The notes under the pieces: model-generated | The model's input: only the letters and a program-made list of their open reading frames with translations | What the model was told of the DNA's origin: nothing | Databases searched by the model: none | Part shown: piece after piece, positions 8,606 to 17,199 of the stretch | How positions within the stretch are numbered: position 1 is the first letter of the stretch | Layout: the number at the start of each line of letters is the position of its first letter | Position numbers and translations under genes: made by a program | Source: Paracoccaceae bacterium | Lineage (GTDB): Bacteria > Pseudomonadota > Alphaproteobacteria > Rhodobacterales > Rhodobacteraceae | Length of the DNA stretch: 64,000 nucleotides | NCBI GenBank assembly: GCA_021741245.1 | Contig: JAIOYF010000010.1 | Span: 62,001-126,000 of the forward strand | Direction of reading: 5' to 3'

Positions 8606-9694
8606 ATGTCGGATTTCAATCCCCTCTTGCCCCTTGGTCATCGCATCCGTGCGCGCGGTGCCGCGTCCAACGCCACGGGGCGGTTTGAGCGGTTTGGCGA
8701 AACCGCCTTTGCCGATGGTTGGGATATTCCCGAAGAAGATCAATTGGTCAAAACCGATGTGCGGGTGGAGCGGAGCCGTTCTGCCATCACCTATAACCGC
8801 TCGCCCGATCTGCCATTTGACCGCTCCATCAACCCCTATCGCGGCTGCGAGCATGGCTGCATCTATTGCTTTGCACGGCCAAGCCACGCCTTTTTGAACC
8901 TGTCGCCGGGCTTGGATTTTGAGACGAAGCTGATCGCCCGGCCCGGCCTTGATGCGGTCTTGTCGCGGGAATTGCGCGCGGCGTCCTATCGCGTGCAGAC
9001 CATCGCCATTGGCACCAATACCGACCCCTATCAGCCTTGCGAAGCCGAGTTTGGGGTGATGCGGCAGATCTTGGGTGTTTTGGCCGCGTTTCAGCATCCG
9101 ACCGCGATCACGACCAAGGGGGCTTTGATCGAACGCGACATCGACATCCTGTCAGGCATGGCAAAGCTGGGCCTGTGTCGGGTCGGCGTGTCGATCACGA
9201 CATTGGACCCAAAATTGTCGCGCAGCATGGAGCCGCGCGCCCCCTTGCCCGCCCGCAGGTTCGAGATCATCCGAAAGCTGGCGGCGGCGGGAATTGATGT
9301 GCGTGTGATGGTGGCCCCCGTGGTGCCCGGTCTGACGGATCATGAGCTGGAGGCCATCTTGCAGACGGCCAAGGCGGCGGGTGCGGTTGCGGCAAGCTGG
9401 ATTGCCCTGCGCCTGCCGCGCGAAGTGTCGCCCTTGTTTCAGGCCTGGCTGCATCAGCACGTGCCGGACCGTGCGGCAAAGGTCATGGCGCGCGTGCGCG
9501 ACATGCACGGCGGGCAGGACTATGATCCCGAATGGGGCCGCAGGATGCGCGGGCAGGGGATCTGGTCCGATCTGCTGGCGCGCCGCTTTGATCTGGCGAT
9601 CAAGCGATTGGGGTTGAAAAAGACCCTGCCACCGCTGCGCACCGATTTGTTTTGCCCCCCGGCCAGAGCCGGGGATCAGTTGAGCCTGTTCTGA
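8606..9694 (+). CDS. PA0069-type radical SAM protein
   Basis: A radical SAM protein related to spore photoproduct lyase-like SplB and the PA0069 group; the reaction is unknown. The iron-sulfur motif is CEHGCIYC (Cys81, 85 and 88 from the start used), preceded by the hallmark SINPYRGCEHGC. Later segments TIAIGTNTDPYQPCE, TTKGALIERD and VMVAPVVPGLTD fit the TIM-barrel core. The start is uncertain: ATG at 8606 puts the conserved GAASN-TGRFERF about 18 residues from the N terminus, as in relatives, while ATGs at 8588, 8594 or further upstream are also in frame and none has a clear ribosome-binding site. It interrupts the corrinoid/Bmt block on the opposite strand. Confidence 0.85.
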   Translation: MSDFNPLLPLGHRIRARGAASNATGRFERFGETAFADGWDIPEEDQLVKTDVRVERSRSAITYNRSPDLPFDRSINPYRGCEHGCIYCFARPSHAFLNLSPGLDFETKLIARPGLDAVLSRELRAASYRVQTIAIGTNTDPYQPCEAEFGVMRQILGVLAAFQHPTAITTKGALIERDIDILSGMAKLGLCRVGVSITTLDPKLSRSMEPRAPLPARRFEIIRKLAAAGIDVRVMVAPVVPGLTDHELEAILQTAKAAGAVAASWIALRLPREVSPLFQAWLHQHVPDRAAKVMARVRDMHGGQDYDPEWGRRMRGQGIWSDLLARRFDLAIKRLGLKKTLPPLRTDLFCPPARAGDQLSLF

Positions 9695-9713
9695 CAGCGC
9701 CTTTTAGGCCCGA

Positions 9714-10724
9714 TTACCCGCGGCGACCGCGGCGTTCGCGGCGCGGTGCGTTGGCATCATCGCCCGTGCCATCCGAGGCTGAGGAAAATCCGCCAAGCTG
9801 TTCCGTGATCTGATCAAGCGTCGGCCTTGGCCCCTTTGGCCGGGTTTCCAGCGCCTCGCGCATGGCGCGCAGGTGTTCGGGCATCGTTCCGCAGCAGCCG
9901 CCGATGATTCGTACCCCGGCATCGCGGGCCAGCACGGCATATTCCGCCATCAGTTCGGGCGTGCCATCATAGTGGATGTGCCCATCGTGATACTTCGGAA
10001 TGCCCGCATTGCCCTTTGCGATGATCGGCCGCGTGGTGCCGGTAGAGGCAAAGCCCAAAACGGTCCGCATCAGATCCGATGCGCCAACGCCGCAGTTGGC
10101 CCCGAAGGCGATGGGGGGATTCGGGATCTTTTCCACCATCTCGGCCATGGTGGCCGAGGTCACGCCCATCATCGTGCGGCCTGCGGTGTCAAAGCTCATC
10201 GTGCCGCACCATGGCATCCCGGCAAGCGCCGCCGCCTCTGCTGCCGCGCGATATTCTTCCGAGGCGCTGATGGTTTCGATCCACAGCACATCCGCACCGC
10301 CCGCTTTCAGGCCCTCTGCCTGTTCGTGGAACATCTCCACCGCCAGCGCATGAGTCAGGCTGCCCATGGGTTCAAAAATCTCGCCCGTCGGGCCGACCGA
10401 GCCTGCAACGATCACCGTGCGTCCCGAGGCATCCGCGATTTCGCGGCCAAGGGCGGCCCCGATGCGGTTCAATTCATGCACGCGCCCCTGCGCCTGATGC
10501 AGTTTCAACCGGCTTGCATTGCCGCCAAAGGTATTGGTCAGGAAAATGTCCGAGCCCGCCTCGACCGCGCCGCGATACAGGGTGCGGATATTGTCGGGCT
10601 GATCCACGTTCCAGAATTCCGGTGGCTCGCCAGACGACAGGCCCATGTTGAAAAGGTTGGTGCCTGTAGCCCCGTCGGCCATCAGCCAGTCGCGGGTCGA
10701 CAAAAGCTTGGAAAGCGCGTCCAT
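9714..10724 (-). CDS. bmt: Betaine-homocysteine S-methyltransferase (Bmt)
   Basis: A zinc-dependent homocysteine methyltransferase of 336 residues that makes methionine from homocysteine using a methyl donor such as glycine betaine or a methyl-corrinoid. Homocysteine-binding domain motifs are in order: MADGATGTNLF, FLTNTFGGNASRL, VIVAGSVGPTGE. The three zinc-binding Cys residues are Cys211 (FGANCGVG) and Cys277/278 (GGCCGT). The tail after about residue 300 is low-complexity and ends very basic (RRERRGRRG). With the corrinoid protein at 7751 it forms a plausible methyl-transfer pair, although the two genes are separated by a plus-strand gene. The true methyl donor is inferred from family only. 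Confidence 0.88.
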   Translation of the reverse strand: MDALSKLLSTRDWLMADGATGTNLFNMGLSSGEPPEFWNVDQPDNIRTLYRGAVEAGSDIFLTNTFGGNASRLKLHQAQGRVHELNRIGAALGREIADASGRTVIVAGSVGPTGEIFEPMGSLTHALAVEMFHEQAEGLKAGGADVLWIETISASEEYRAAAEAAALAGMPWCGTMSFDTAGRTMMGVTSATMAEMVEKIPNPPIAFGANCGVGASDLMRTVLGFASTGTTRPIIAKGNAGIPKYHDGHIHYDGTPELMAEYAVLARDAGVRIIGGCCGTMPEHLRAMREALETRPKGPRPTLDQITEQLGGFSSASDGTGDDANAPRRERRGRRG

Positions 10725-10806
10725 ATGGCGGAAATCCCCTTAAATTGGTGTGAATACCCAATGCCACGGGCCTTGCCACTTGGCAAACGCATTTCATGCA
10801 AGATCA

Positions 10807-12660
10807 TTATGTCTGGGTAACAGGGTCCGCACTTCCCTTGTTTGCGGCCGGCAAAGGGGGCGGGCGATGGATCGCCCGGATCAGACCAAGCGCCACCACC
10901 GACGTGCCGACCCTGCCGTGTGCCGCAAGATAAAGCGGCCGCCAGACCGGGTCGAACGAGGCTTTGAACTGCCACAAGCCATTGCCTCCACCATGATGCG
11001 AGAGAAAGCGAAAGATCGTGGGTGCCCCGCCAAACGCCCCGATGGGAACCGCCGCAAGGTTCACCTCTGCAACGCCGTTGCGCCGCGCCTGATCGATTGC
11101 ATGCGCGACCAGCAGATGCATGGTGCCGTCCGGCACGGTTCGGTCTTGGCGCATCAAATCAAGGGTCCAGACATCCTTTGCCACATGCAGGCTGATGAAG
11201 GCGATGTCCCGCCCCTTATGCTGGGCAACAAAGACGCGCTGATGGGCCAGATAGTGGGGACAGAACCGCCCCATGGAAAAGCCGCGCTCGCCGCCATGCC
11301 GTGCGGCCCAACCCGCCGCAATGCGGTGTAGGGACGGCGGGATTTGGCCCCCGCATTCCGCAACCCCGACACCCGCCGCTCTGGCCTTGCGCAGTTTGCG
11401 GCGCAGGCTGGCGCGGGACGGGGTGGCGGGCGAGAAATCTTGGGGGGCGATGATGGCATCGGCCCCGATTTTGGTGACACTCATACCCCTTTGGCGGGCC
11501 AATGCGGCCAAACGCGGGGGGATTTTGTAAAAGGCAGGGAGCCGCCCCTCGGCTTTGGCGGTCTGGCGGAGATGCAAAAAGGCGCGGACCAAATCTTCTG
11601 GGCCCGGCCCGCCCAAACAGATCAACGTATGGCCGGTGCGGCCAATGGCAATGCCACGACCCTGCCCGATGGAAAGCGTGGACAGATGCCCCTGACGCAA
11701 CAGGCCCGCTTCGGACCAGTCCGGGGTCGCTGCGTCGTTCTGCGGCAGGCAGGGGCCCGCATCCTCCACCCCGCCACCCATGGCCAAGGCAGGCAGCGCA
11801 AGCACAGAGGGAATGGCGAAATACACGAGCCGCCACGCCATGACGGCGGCCAGCAATCCCTCGGCATCAAGGGTGGTCACCTGCGCCAGAATCACAAGTT
11901 CAAAGGCCCCCAAGCCACCCGGCGTGCCCGAGATCATGCCCCCCAAGAGCGCCAAGAGGAAGGCGGGCAGCAAAATGGCAAACCCAACCTCCGCCGATGG
12001 CAGCAAAACCCAAAGGGCCGCACCCGCCGCCGTCACATCTATGGCGGCCAGCGCAACCATGCCCCCCAGGGTAAAGAGATTGGGCCATGTCCATTGGCCC
12101 AATCTTGGTCGGGCAATGCTGAGGGCGACAAAGACGCCAGCCGCGCACAGAACGCCGATGGCCAACACCCGGCCCTGCATTCCCCAAACCGCGTGGATCA
12201 CAGCAGTGACAACACCCGCCGCCAGCAAAAAGGACACCGATACGGCAAAGGTGACCCTCAACGCCTCGGCAAAGCGTAGGGCAGGCAACATCCGCCACCG
12301 CACCAAGGCCCCCGACAAAAGGCCCATTCCCACGGTCTGGCTGATGGCAAGCGCGGTAATGCCAGCCCGGCGCACCTGCACCTCGGGGTGCCGCATCGCC
12401 AGATGGCGCAAGATCAGCACATCATATTGCCCGATCGCAGCATAGCTGATGATCACAAGGCAAAGGGCAAGTGCCCATTGCGGGGCCGAGACAGCCATGA
12501 AGGCAAGGTGCATCTGCGCCGAATCAAAGCCTGCCAGTTGCTGTGCCAACAGGGCTAGGCTGGCCACCAGAATCCCAAGGCTCAGCCCGATCCGCCCGGC
12601 CTGACGCGCCACAACGGAACGGCTGATGGCCGTCGAACGAGCCAATGTCTTTAATTCCAT
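10807..12660 (-). CDS. MprF-like lipid flippase/aminoacyl-transferase fusion
   Basis: A 617-residue protein with the two-part architecture of MprF (phosphatidylglycerol lysyltransferase). The N-terminal ~300 residues are hydrophobic with about eight membrane helices, including GMISGTPGGLGAFE, typical of the flippase domain. The soluble C-terminal part (about 340-600) is a DUF2156/GNAT-like domain with RRKLRKARAAGVGV, FSMGRF and EVNLAAVPIGAFGG. MprF enzymes attach an amino acid from aminoacyl-tRNA to membrane lipid, lowering negative surface charge; a related role is inferred, and lysine specificity is not shown. I prefer ATG 12660 with GGGGA upstream over a TTG at 12684. A terminator of the zeta gene lies upstream, so it is a separate unit. 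Confidence 0.83.
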   Translation of the reverse strand: MELKTLARSTAISRSVVARQAGRIGLSLGILVASLALLAQQLAGFDSAQMHLAFMAVSAPQWALALCLVIISYAAIGQYDVLILRHLAMRHPEVQVRRAGITALAISQTVGMGLLSGALVRWRMLPALRFAEALRVTFAVSVSFLLAAGVVTAVIHAVWGMQGRVLAIGVLCAAGVFVALSIARPRLGQWTWPNLFTLGGMVALAAIDVTAAGAALWVLLPSAEVGFAILLPAFLLALLGGMISGTPGGLGAFELVILAQVTTLDAEGLLAAVMAWRLVYFAIPSVLALPALAMGGGVEDAGPCLPQNDAATPDWSEAGLLRQGHLSTLSIGQGRGIAIGRTGHTLICLGGPGPEDLVRAFLHLRQTAKAEGRLPAFYKIPPRLAALARQRGMSVTKIGADAIIAPQDFSPATPSRASLRRKLRKARAAGVGVAECGGQIPPSLHRIAAGWAARHGGERGFSMGRFCPHYLAHQRVFVAQHKGRDIAFISLHVAKDVWTLDLMRQDRTVPDGTMHLLVAHAIDQARRNGVAEVNLAAVPIGAFGGAPTIFRFLSHHGGGNGLWQFKASFDPVWRPLYLAAHGRVGTSVVALGLIRAIHRPPPLPAANKGSADPVTQT

Positions 12661-12740
12661 GTCGTCCCCACACCTGCCACGCAAACAGACTGTGGCAGGC
12701 AGGGCGAACAGGGGCTTAACGAATGGGATTTTAACAAATG

Positions 12741-12766
12741 AAAAAGCCGCCCCGGTGGGCGGCTTT
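12741..12766 (-). terminator. Rho-independent terminator after the zeta inhibitor gene
   Basis: A perfect 10-bp stem (AAAGCCGCCC at 12743-12752 with GGGCGGCTTT at 12757-12766) closes a 4-nt loop and is followed by T residues on the minus strand. It lies about 22 nt past the stop codon at 12789. Confidence 0.85.
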
Positions 12767-12788
12767 GTGGGTGCGAAACCCCGGGACC

Positions 12789-13103
12789 TTAGAGTTCAGT
12801 CATCAATTGCGCTTTTGCCACCGGCAACATTTCCGCCATTTTCGCGCGGATCACATCGGCAGAGGCCTTGGTGCCCAGATCGGCCACCAGTTTGCGCACG
12901 ACATCTTCGATGCCAGCCTCTTCGAAATCGGCGCTGACGACTTCCATCGCGTAGGCCGCAGCCTCATCCCCGCTTTTGCCAAGCAGATCAGCCGCCCAGA
13001 GGCCGACCAACTTGTTGCGGCGCGCCTCGGCCCGGAACTGCATTTCGGCATCATGCGCAAATTTGTTCTCAAATGCGTTTTCGCGATCGTCAAAGGTGGT
13101 CAT
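12789..13103 (-). CDS. F1-ATPase inhibitor zeta subunit (DUF1476)
   Basis: A 104-residue protein of the DUF1476 family, the alphaproteobacterial zeta subunit described in Paracoccus denitrificans, which binds the F1 part of ATP synthase and blocks ATP hydrolysis. The N-terminal segment MTTFDDRENAFENKFAHD is the inhibitory region, followed by a four-helix bundle (FRAEARRNKLVGLWAADLLG; ADVIRAKMAEML). Length equals the P. denitrificans protein. The frame stays open further upstream to 13334, but the family start and the divergent purC promoter fix the ATG at 13103. It is divergent from purC across a 217-nt gap. Confidence 0.93.
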   Translation of the reverse strand: MTTFDDRENAFENKFAHDAEMQFRAEARRNKLVGLWAADLLGKSGDEAAAYAMEVVSADFEEAGIEDVVRKLVADLGTKASADVIRAKMAEMLPVAKAQLMTEL

Positions 13104-13232
13104 GGCGGGGCCCCTGAGCTGGATTGGTCCGTGTTTCCCCACCATATGCCCTTCAATGGTCTCCGCCGCAAGGGGAGGGCCGGTTTCCTGTGGCAATACC
13201 TCGCAATTCTGGGGGCAAAGGCGGGGCCGTCC

Positions 13233-13261
13233 TTGCGGCGGGGCGGGGGTTCTTGTATAGC
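13233..13261 (+). promoter_or_regulatory. Candidate sigma-70 promoter of purC
   Basis: TTGCGG (13233-13238) and TATAGC (13256-13261) are separated by 17 bp, and the latter lies 59 nt before the purC start. Each hexamer matches four of six consensus bases. This is a reading by eye, without transcript evidence. Confidence 0.35.
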
Positions 13262-13320
13262 CCGAGAAATCGCTGCGGGGTGGCCATTGGCCGCCCCTTT
13301 CGCCATTGACCGGAGCATTT

Positions 13321-14082
13321 ATGGCACGTCGCAAGAAAGTTTACGAAGGCAGTGCGAAAATCCTCTATGAGGGGACGGAACCGGGCACCCTTATCCAGTA
13401 TTTCAAGGATGATGCGGGGCATGGTGAAGGCGACACCCAAATCACAGTCGAGGGCAAGGGTGTCTTGAACAACCGTTTGTCCGAGTTTTTCATGACCGGA
13501 CTAAATGGCATCGGGGTTCCAACGCATTTTATAAAGCGTCTGAACATGCGCGAACAACTGGTGCGGATGGCCGAGATCATTCCGTTGGAAGTTGTCGTGC
13601 GCAACTTTGCGGCGGGCGAGTTGTCGTCAAAATTGGGCATTGCCGAAGGCACGGCGCTGCCGCGCCCGATCGTCGAATACTACTACAAGGATGATCGCCT
13701 GAATTCGCCCATGGTGGCCGAAGAGCATATCGTCGCCTTTGGCTGGGCGACGCAGCAAGATCTTGATGACATGGTGGCGCTGGCCTTGCGCGTCAACGAC
13801 TTCATGTCGGGCGTGATGCTGGGGGTGGGCATCCGTCTGGCAGATTTCCGGCTGGAGGTTGGCCGCGTCTGGGAGGGCGATTATATGCGCCTGATCGTCG
13901 CCGATGAAATCAGCCCCGACAGCTGCCGTCTGTGGGATCTGCGCGTTGTGACCGATCGCAGCGACAATCAACCTGTTGCGGAACCGGGGCCGCTTGCCGA
14001 TGTGTACAATGAATTGGCCCGCCGGCTTGGCGTAATGCCGTCAAATGTGACCCACACCACAAAGCCCACCTTGATCAACTAA
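13321..14082 (+). CDS. purC: SAICAR synthetase PurC
   Basis: Phosphoribosylaminoimidazole-succinocarboxamide synthase, the ATP-dependent enzyme that joins aspartate to CAIR in purine synthesis. 253 residues, normal length. Family motifs: KKVYEGSAKILYEG at the N terminus, LNNRLSEFFM, EVVVRNFAAGELSSK, and the C-terminal GDYMRLIVADEISPDSCRLWD. The ATG at 13321 is chosen over an upstream in-frame GTG-less extension to 13306 because the product then begins MARRKKVYEG. purS follows after 87 nt, so the two are likely one operon. Confidence 0.96.
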   Translation: MARRKKVYEGSAKILYEGTEPGTLIQYFKDDAGHGEGDTQITVEGKGVLNNRLSEFFMTGLNGIGVPTHFIKRLNMREQLVRMAEIIPLEVVVRNFAAGELSSKLGIAEGTALPRPIVEYYYKDDRLNSPMVAEEHIVAFGWATQQDLDDMVALALRVNDFMSGVMLGVGIRLADFRLEVGRVWEGDYMRLIVADEISPDSCRLWDLRVVTDRSDNQPVAEPGPLADVYNELARRLGVMPSNVTHTTKPTLIN

Positions 14083-14169
14083 GCCATTATGGGCAAGGAA
14101 CGCGTCGTCCCTTGCCCCGATCTGATCGGGGCGCTATGGGAGGGGCGACAGTTCCAACCGGGGGTTCCG

Positions 14170-14409
14170 ATGAAAGCGCGTGTCACCGTCATGCTGAAAA
14201 ACGGCGTTCTGGATGTTCAGGGCGAGGCTGTGCGTCATGCCCTTGGGACCTTGGGTTTTGCCGGGGTCACGGGCGTGCGTCAGGGCAAGGTGATCGAGCT
14301 TGATCTTGCCGAAACCGATGCGGCCGCAGCCGAGGCTACCGTTGCCCAGATGTGCGAAAAGCTGCTGGCAAACATGGTCATTGAAAGCTATCGGGTCGAA
14401 ATCCTCTGA
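14170..14409 (+). CDS. purS: FGAM synthase small subunit PurS
   Basis: PurS (79 residues) holds PurL and PurQ together in the three-part formylglycinamidine synthase. The sequence MKARVTVMLKNGVLDVQGEA and LGFAGVTGVRQGKVIEL is characteristic of its beta-alpha-beta dimer fold. The frame is open back to 14089, but the ATG at 14170 gives the family N terminus. Its partner purQ is not next door as often seen but about 10 kb away on the other strand. Confidence 0.93.
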   Translation: MKARVTVMLKNGVLDVQGEAVRHALGTLGFAGVTGVRQGKVIELDLAETDAAAAEATVAQMCEKLLANMVIESYRVEIL

Positions 14410-14435
14410 CCCTTGATCTGGGGCGGGATCGTTGA

Positions 14436-14508
14436 GGGGGGCTGTCTGCCCCCCGCCGCTTTTCTGCGAAAAGCGGCCCCCCCCGAGGATATTTTTGAAC
14501 AGATGAAG
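14436..14508 (-). repeat. Dispersed 3'-end repeat, copy 1
   Basis: Read on the minus strand from the P450 stop, this is a core matching CTTCATCTGTTCAAAAATAT (14488-14508), then two GC-rich hairpins: GCCGCTTTT/AAAAGCGGC (14455-14477) and GGGGGG/CCCCCC around CTGTCTG (14436-14454). The same core and hairpin order occurs at 48057-48104 after ftsY and 63139-63215 after glyS. The placement after stop codons suggests a terminator or processing element. Confidence 0.75.
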
Positions 14509-14556
14509 TTTGCAGCGGTTCGTATTCAATCTGATTCAGATTGAAAGCGGTGCGCT

Positions 14557-15903
14557 TTAGGTGCGGCGGCTGAGGCGCAGCCGGATGCCGTTCTTTGCGC
14601 GCACGGTCAGGTGGGCCACCGGAACGGGCACATCGCCCGGAATGGTTTCAAACCGGAACTGCCGGAGGAGTTGGGCCAGCAAGAGCGTGCCCTCCACCAT
14701 GGCAAAGCCAGCCCCTGTGCAGACGCGCGGACCTGCCGAAAACGGGATATAGGCATCGCGGGCACAGGCCTTGTTGGCGTCGCGCGACCAACGGTCTGGG
14801 TCAAAGCCATCCGGGTTGTCCCAAAGCCGCTCGTGCCGGTGCAGATGCCATGGCGACAAAACGATCTGGGCGCCGGCGGCGACGGGTCGCCCGCGCAGGG
14901 TTTCGGGGCATTTGTTTTCGCGCACCATCATCGGCACTGGGGGATAGAGGCGCAGGGTTTCGCGAAACACGTCGCGGGTGAATTTCAAGCGGCTGAGCGC
15001 CGCGAAATCGGGGTAGTCGGGCAAGGTTGCCGCCTCGGTCGCCACGCGGTCTTGCGCGGTGGGGTTTTCGGCCAGCAGATAGAGCGCCCAAGCGAGCGCC
15101 GAGGCGCTGGTTTCATGCCCGGCGAGAAAGAAGATCGCCACCTGATCGACCATTTCGGCAGTATCAAAGCGCGCACCGGTCAGCGGATCTGCGGTTTGCA
15201 TGATCTTGGTGGCCAGATCGTCCGGGGCTGTGCCTTGCGTGATTTCATCGGCACGGGCTTCGGTCAGTTGGGTGATCAGATCGCGAATGGTCTTGGCCGC
15301 CCGCAGGGTTGTTTGCCGGTGCAGACGGGGAAACCAGCGCGGCAGGGGCAGGAAGGCCGCGAGGTTCAGGATCGGTTGGGTGCGTTGATAGGCGCGGAAT
15401 TCGTGAAAGACCTTTGTTGCGATCTCGTGCTCGATGGGAATGGAAAACAGGGTGCGAAAGATTACATCGGCGGCGGCGTGGCTTGTTTCCTCTTCAATCT
15501 CCATCACGCCGGGGGAAAGGCGGGCCACGGCAGCCTCGCCCGCCGCCCAGATCGCGGGCAAGGTATCGCGCAGGCGACCGCCTTCAAACGCGGGGTCGAT
15601 GATGCGGCGCTGACGCTTCCAGTCCGCGCCATTGGTGACAAAGACCGAGTTGCCCAAGAGGGGCGTTAACCCCTCACGGATGCGGTTGGATTTGGGGAAA
15701 TCATCTGGCCGGGTTTTGAGAACAAGATCGATGAGCGCGGGGTCGTTGCACATAAAGCTGCGGAAAAACGGTGTGCGAAACTCGGCCATCCATGCGCGGT
15801 AAAGGCGTGCAGGTTGCGCCGAGAGGATATCGACACGAAAGAGCCGCATATACTGGAGCAATGAGACCTTGTCAGGGCGGGGAACGGGTTTGGGGGGCGT
15901 CAT
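14557..15903 (-). CDS. Cytochrome P450
   Basis: A 448-residue soluble-type P450 monooxygenase. Landmarks: I-helix oxygen-binding motif AGHETS at 261-266, K-helix ETLR (Glu315, Arg318), and the haem-binding loop FSAGPRVCTGAGFA with the thiolate ligand Cys395. No membrane anchor is seen. The start overlaps the stop of the upstream membrane-hydrolase gene by 4 nt (ATGA), so the two are translationally coupled and likely work on the same substrate. No ferredoxin or reductase gene lies nearby. The order of motifs resembles bacterial CYPs acting on lipids or fatty acids, but substrate and CYP family cannot be assigned by eye. Confidence 0.93.
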   Translation of the reverse strand: MTPPKPVPRPDKVSLLQYMRLFRVDILSAQPARLYRAWMAEFRTPFFRSFMCNDPALIDLVLKTRPDDFPKSNRIREGLTPLLGNSVFVTNGADWKRQRRIIDPAFEGGRLRDTLPAIWAAGEAAVARLSPGVMEIEEETSHAAADVIFRTLFSIPIEHEIATKVFHEFRAYQRTQPILNLAAFLPLPRWFPRLHRQTTLRAAKTIRDLITQLTEARADEITQGTAPDDLATKIMQTADPLTGARFDTAEMVDQVAIFFLAGHETSASALAWALYLLAENPTAQDRVATEAATLPDYPDFAALSRLKFTRDVFRETLRLYPPVPMMVRENKCPETLRGRPVAAGAQIVLSPWHLHRHERLWDNPDGFDPDRWSRDANKACARDAYIPFSAGPRVCTGAGFAMVEGTLLLAQLLRQFRFETIPGDVPVPVAHLTVRAKNGIRLRLSRRT

Positions 15904-17135
15904 TGGGTGGAGGTGTAGCGGTTTACCGCCCCTGTGATGCGTGATTTTGACGGGGCGCGATTGCGGTAGCGGTCGGCCAAGGGAACGGCTCCGGCCGTGA
16001 TCTGGAAATAGTCGTAATCGGCGGGGCGGTCAAAGGCGCAAAGATACTGGAAATGCAGCCGGAAAAAGCGCCAGCGCAGGTCTTTCCAGCGCTCGGGCGA
16101 CAGGGTCTGGGTAAAGGCCGCCGAAAGGATCAGAGGCCAGCGCTGATCCGGGGGGGCGACGCCGGAAACCGCGACCGGATCGCAAAGGGCAAAGGCGCAG
16201 CCGTCGCCCGGTGCGGTGACATCGACCCATGTCAGGTCTGGGCAGGCGCTGAGAAAGGCCAGATCGGCGCGCAGACGGAAGGCCCCGCGCAGGAAAGACA
16301 CCATCGGTACCACCTGCCCAAGCGACAGAAAGGCGAGCGGCGGGTGGTTTGCGGGCAGACCTGCGCGGATCATATCCGACAAGATCGACACGCCCAAATG
16401 TGCGCCCGAGGAATGACCGACAACCAGCACCTCATCATAGTCCCCGTCCAACGCCGCGCGGATCGTGCAGGTGAATTCTGCCATCCGTGCCTCCAGTTCT
16501 GGCGGGTTGGCCCCGTTTGATTGGGCGGAATAGGCGTAGTCATGCATCAGGTAATAGGCGAAGACCTTGTTATCATGGGCCTTGAACCAGCGCAGGATCA
16601 GGGGGATGGGGACCAGACCGACAATCAGGCCAAGCACGGGATGGGTGACTGCGGCGGCGAGCATTCCCAAGGCAACGCCAATGGTAATGGCAATGGCAAG
16701 CTGAGCCAAGAGAAAGACAATCGGATAAAGCGCCGCGATCACGGGCCCCTTGCGCAGGCGCATCAGGCGAAACAGCGCGCCCGATCCGATATAGGCCCAT
16801 GCCGTGCGGATCAGTTGCAGATAGGTGCCGGGGATGGAGTTTGACATGCTATCGCGGACAATATCGGACCAGACGAGCACCTCGATATCGGCCTGTGCCC
16901 GCGCGCCGTTGATCTGCGAAATCACATGCCAGCCATAGGGCCCTTTGGTTTTTTTCGGTGCAAGATCAAACTGGTATCCGGTGATTTCCGCCTGATCCGC
17001 ACCTTCTTTTCGATAAAGCTCGCGGTAGCGGCGGGGGTGGATCGGGTCATAGCCGGGGATGTAGAACACCCGACGGCGAAACAGTTTCGCCGCCTGTTTG
17101 TCCGCTGCAATATGGACCGGGTCCAGCTTGGTCAT
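15900..17135 (-). CDS. Membrane-associated alpha/beta hydrolase-like protein
   Basis: A 411-residue protein of unknown function. It opens with RRRVFYIPGYDP, the strand-turn of an alpha/beta hydrolase oxyanion region, and has a nucleophile elbow GHSSGAHLG with Ser242. Between them (about residues 133-183) lies a hydrophobic region of two membrane helices, so the catalytic domain is split by a membrane hairpin. The C-terminal part is rich in Phe, Trp and Arg. I chose the ATG at 17135 because GGAGG precedes it; the open frame runs further upstream. It is coupled to the downstream P450, pointing to a two-gene lipid or ester-modifying unit (inference). Confidence 0.72.
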   Translation of the reverse strand: MTKLDPVHIAADKQAAKLFRRRVFYIPGYDPIHPRRYRELYRKEGADQAEITGYQFDLAPKKTKGPYGWHVISQINGARAQADIEVLVWSDIVRDSMSNSIPGTYLQLIRTAWAYIGSGALFRLMRLRKGPVIAALYPIVFLLAQLAIAITIGVALGMLAAAVTHPVLGLIVGLVPIPLILRWFKAHDNKVFAYYLMHDYAYSAQSNGANPPELEARMAEFTCTIRAALDGDYDEVLVVGHSSGAHLGVSILSDMIRAGLPANHPPLAFLSLGQVVPMVSFLRGAFRLRADLAFLSACPDLTWVDVTAPGDGCAFALCDPVAVSGVAPPDQRWPLILSAAFTQTLSPERWKDLRWRFFRLHFQYLCAFDRPADYDYFQITAGAVPLADRYRNRAPSKSRITGAVNRYTSTQ

Positions 17136-17199
17136 CTGCCCTCCGCTCTTCACAGAATAGGAGGGATTTTTGGCAGAAATAAGGGGGAAACGGCGTGGC

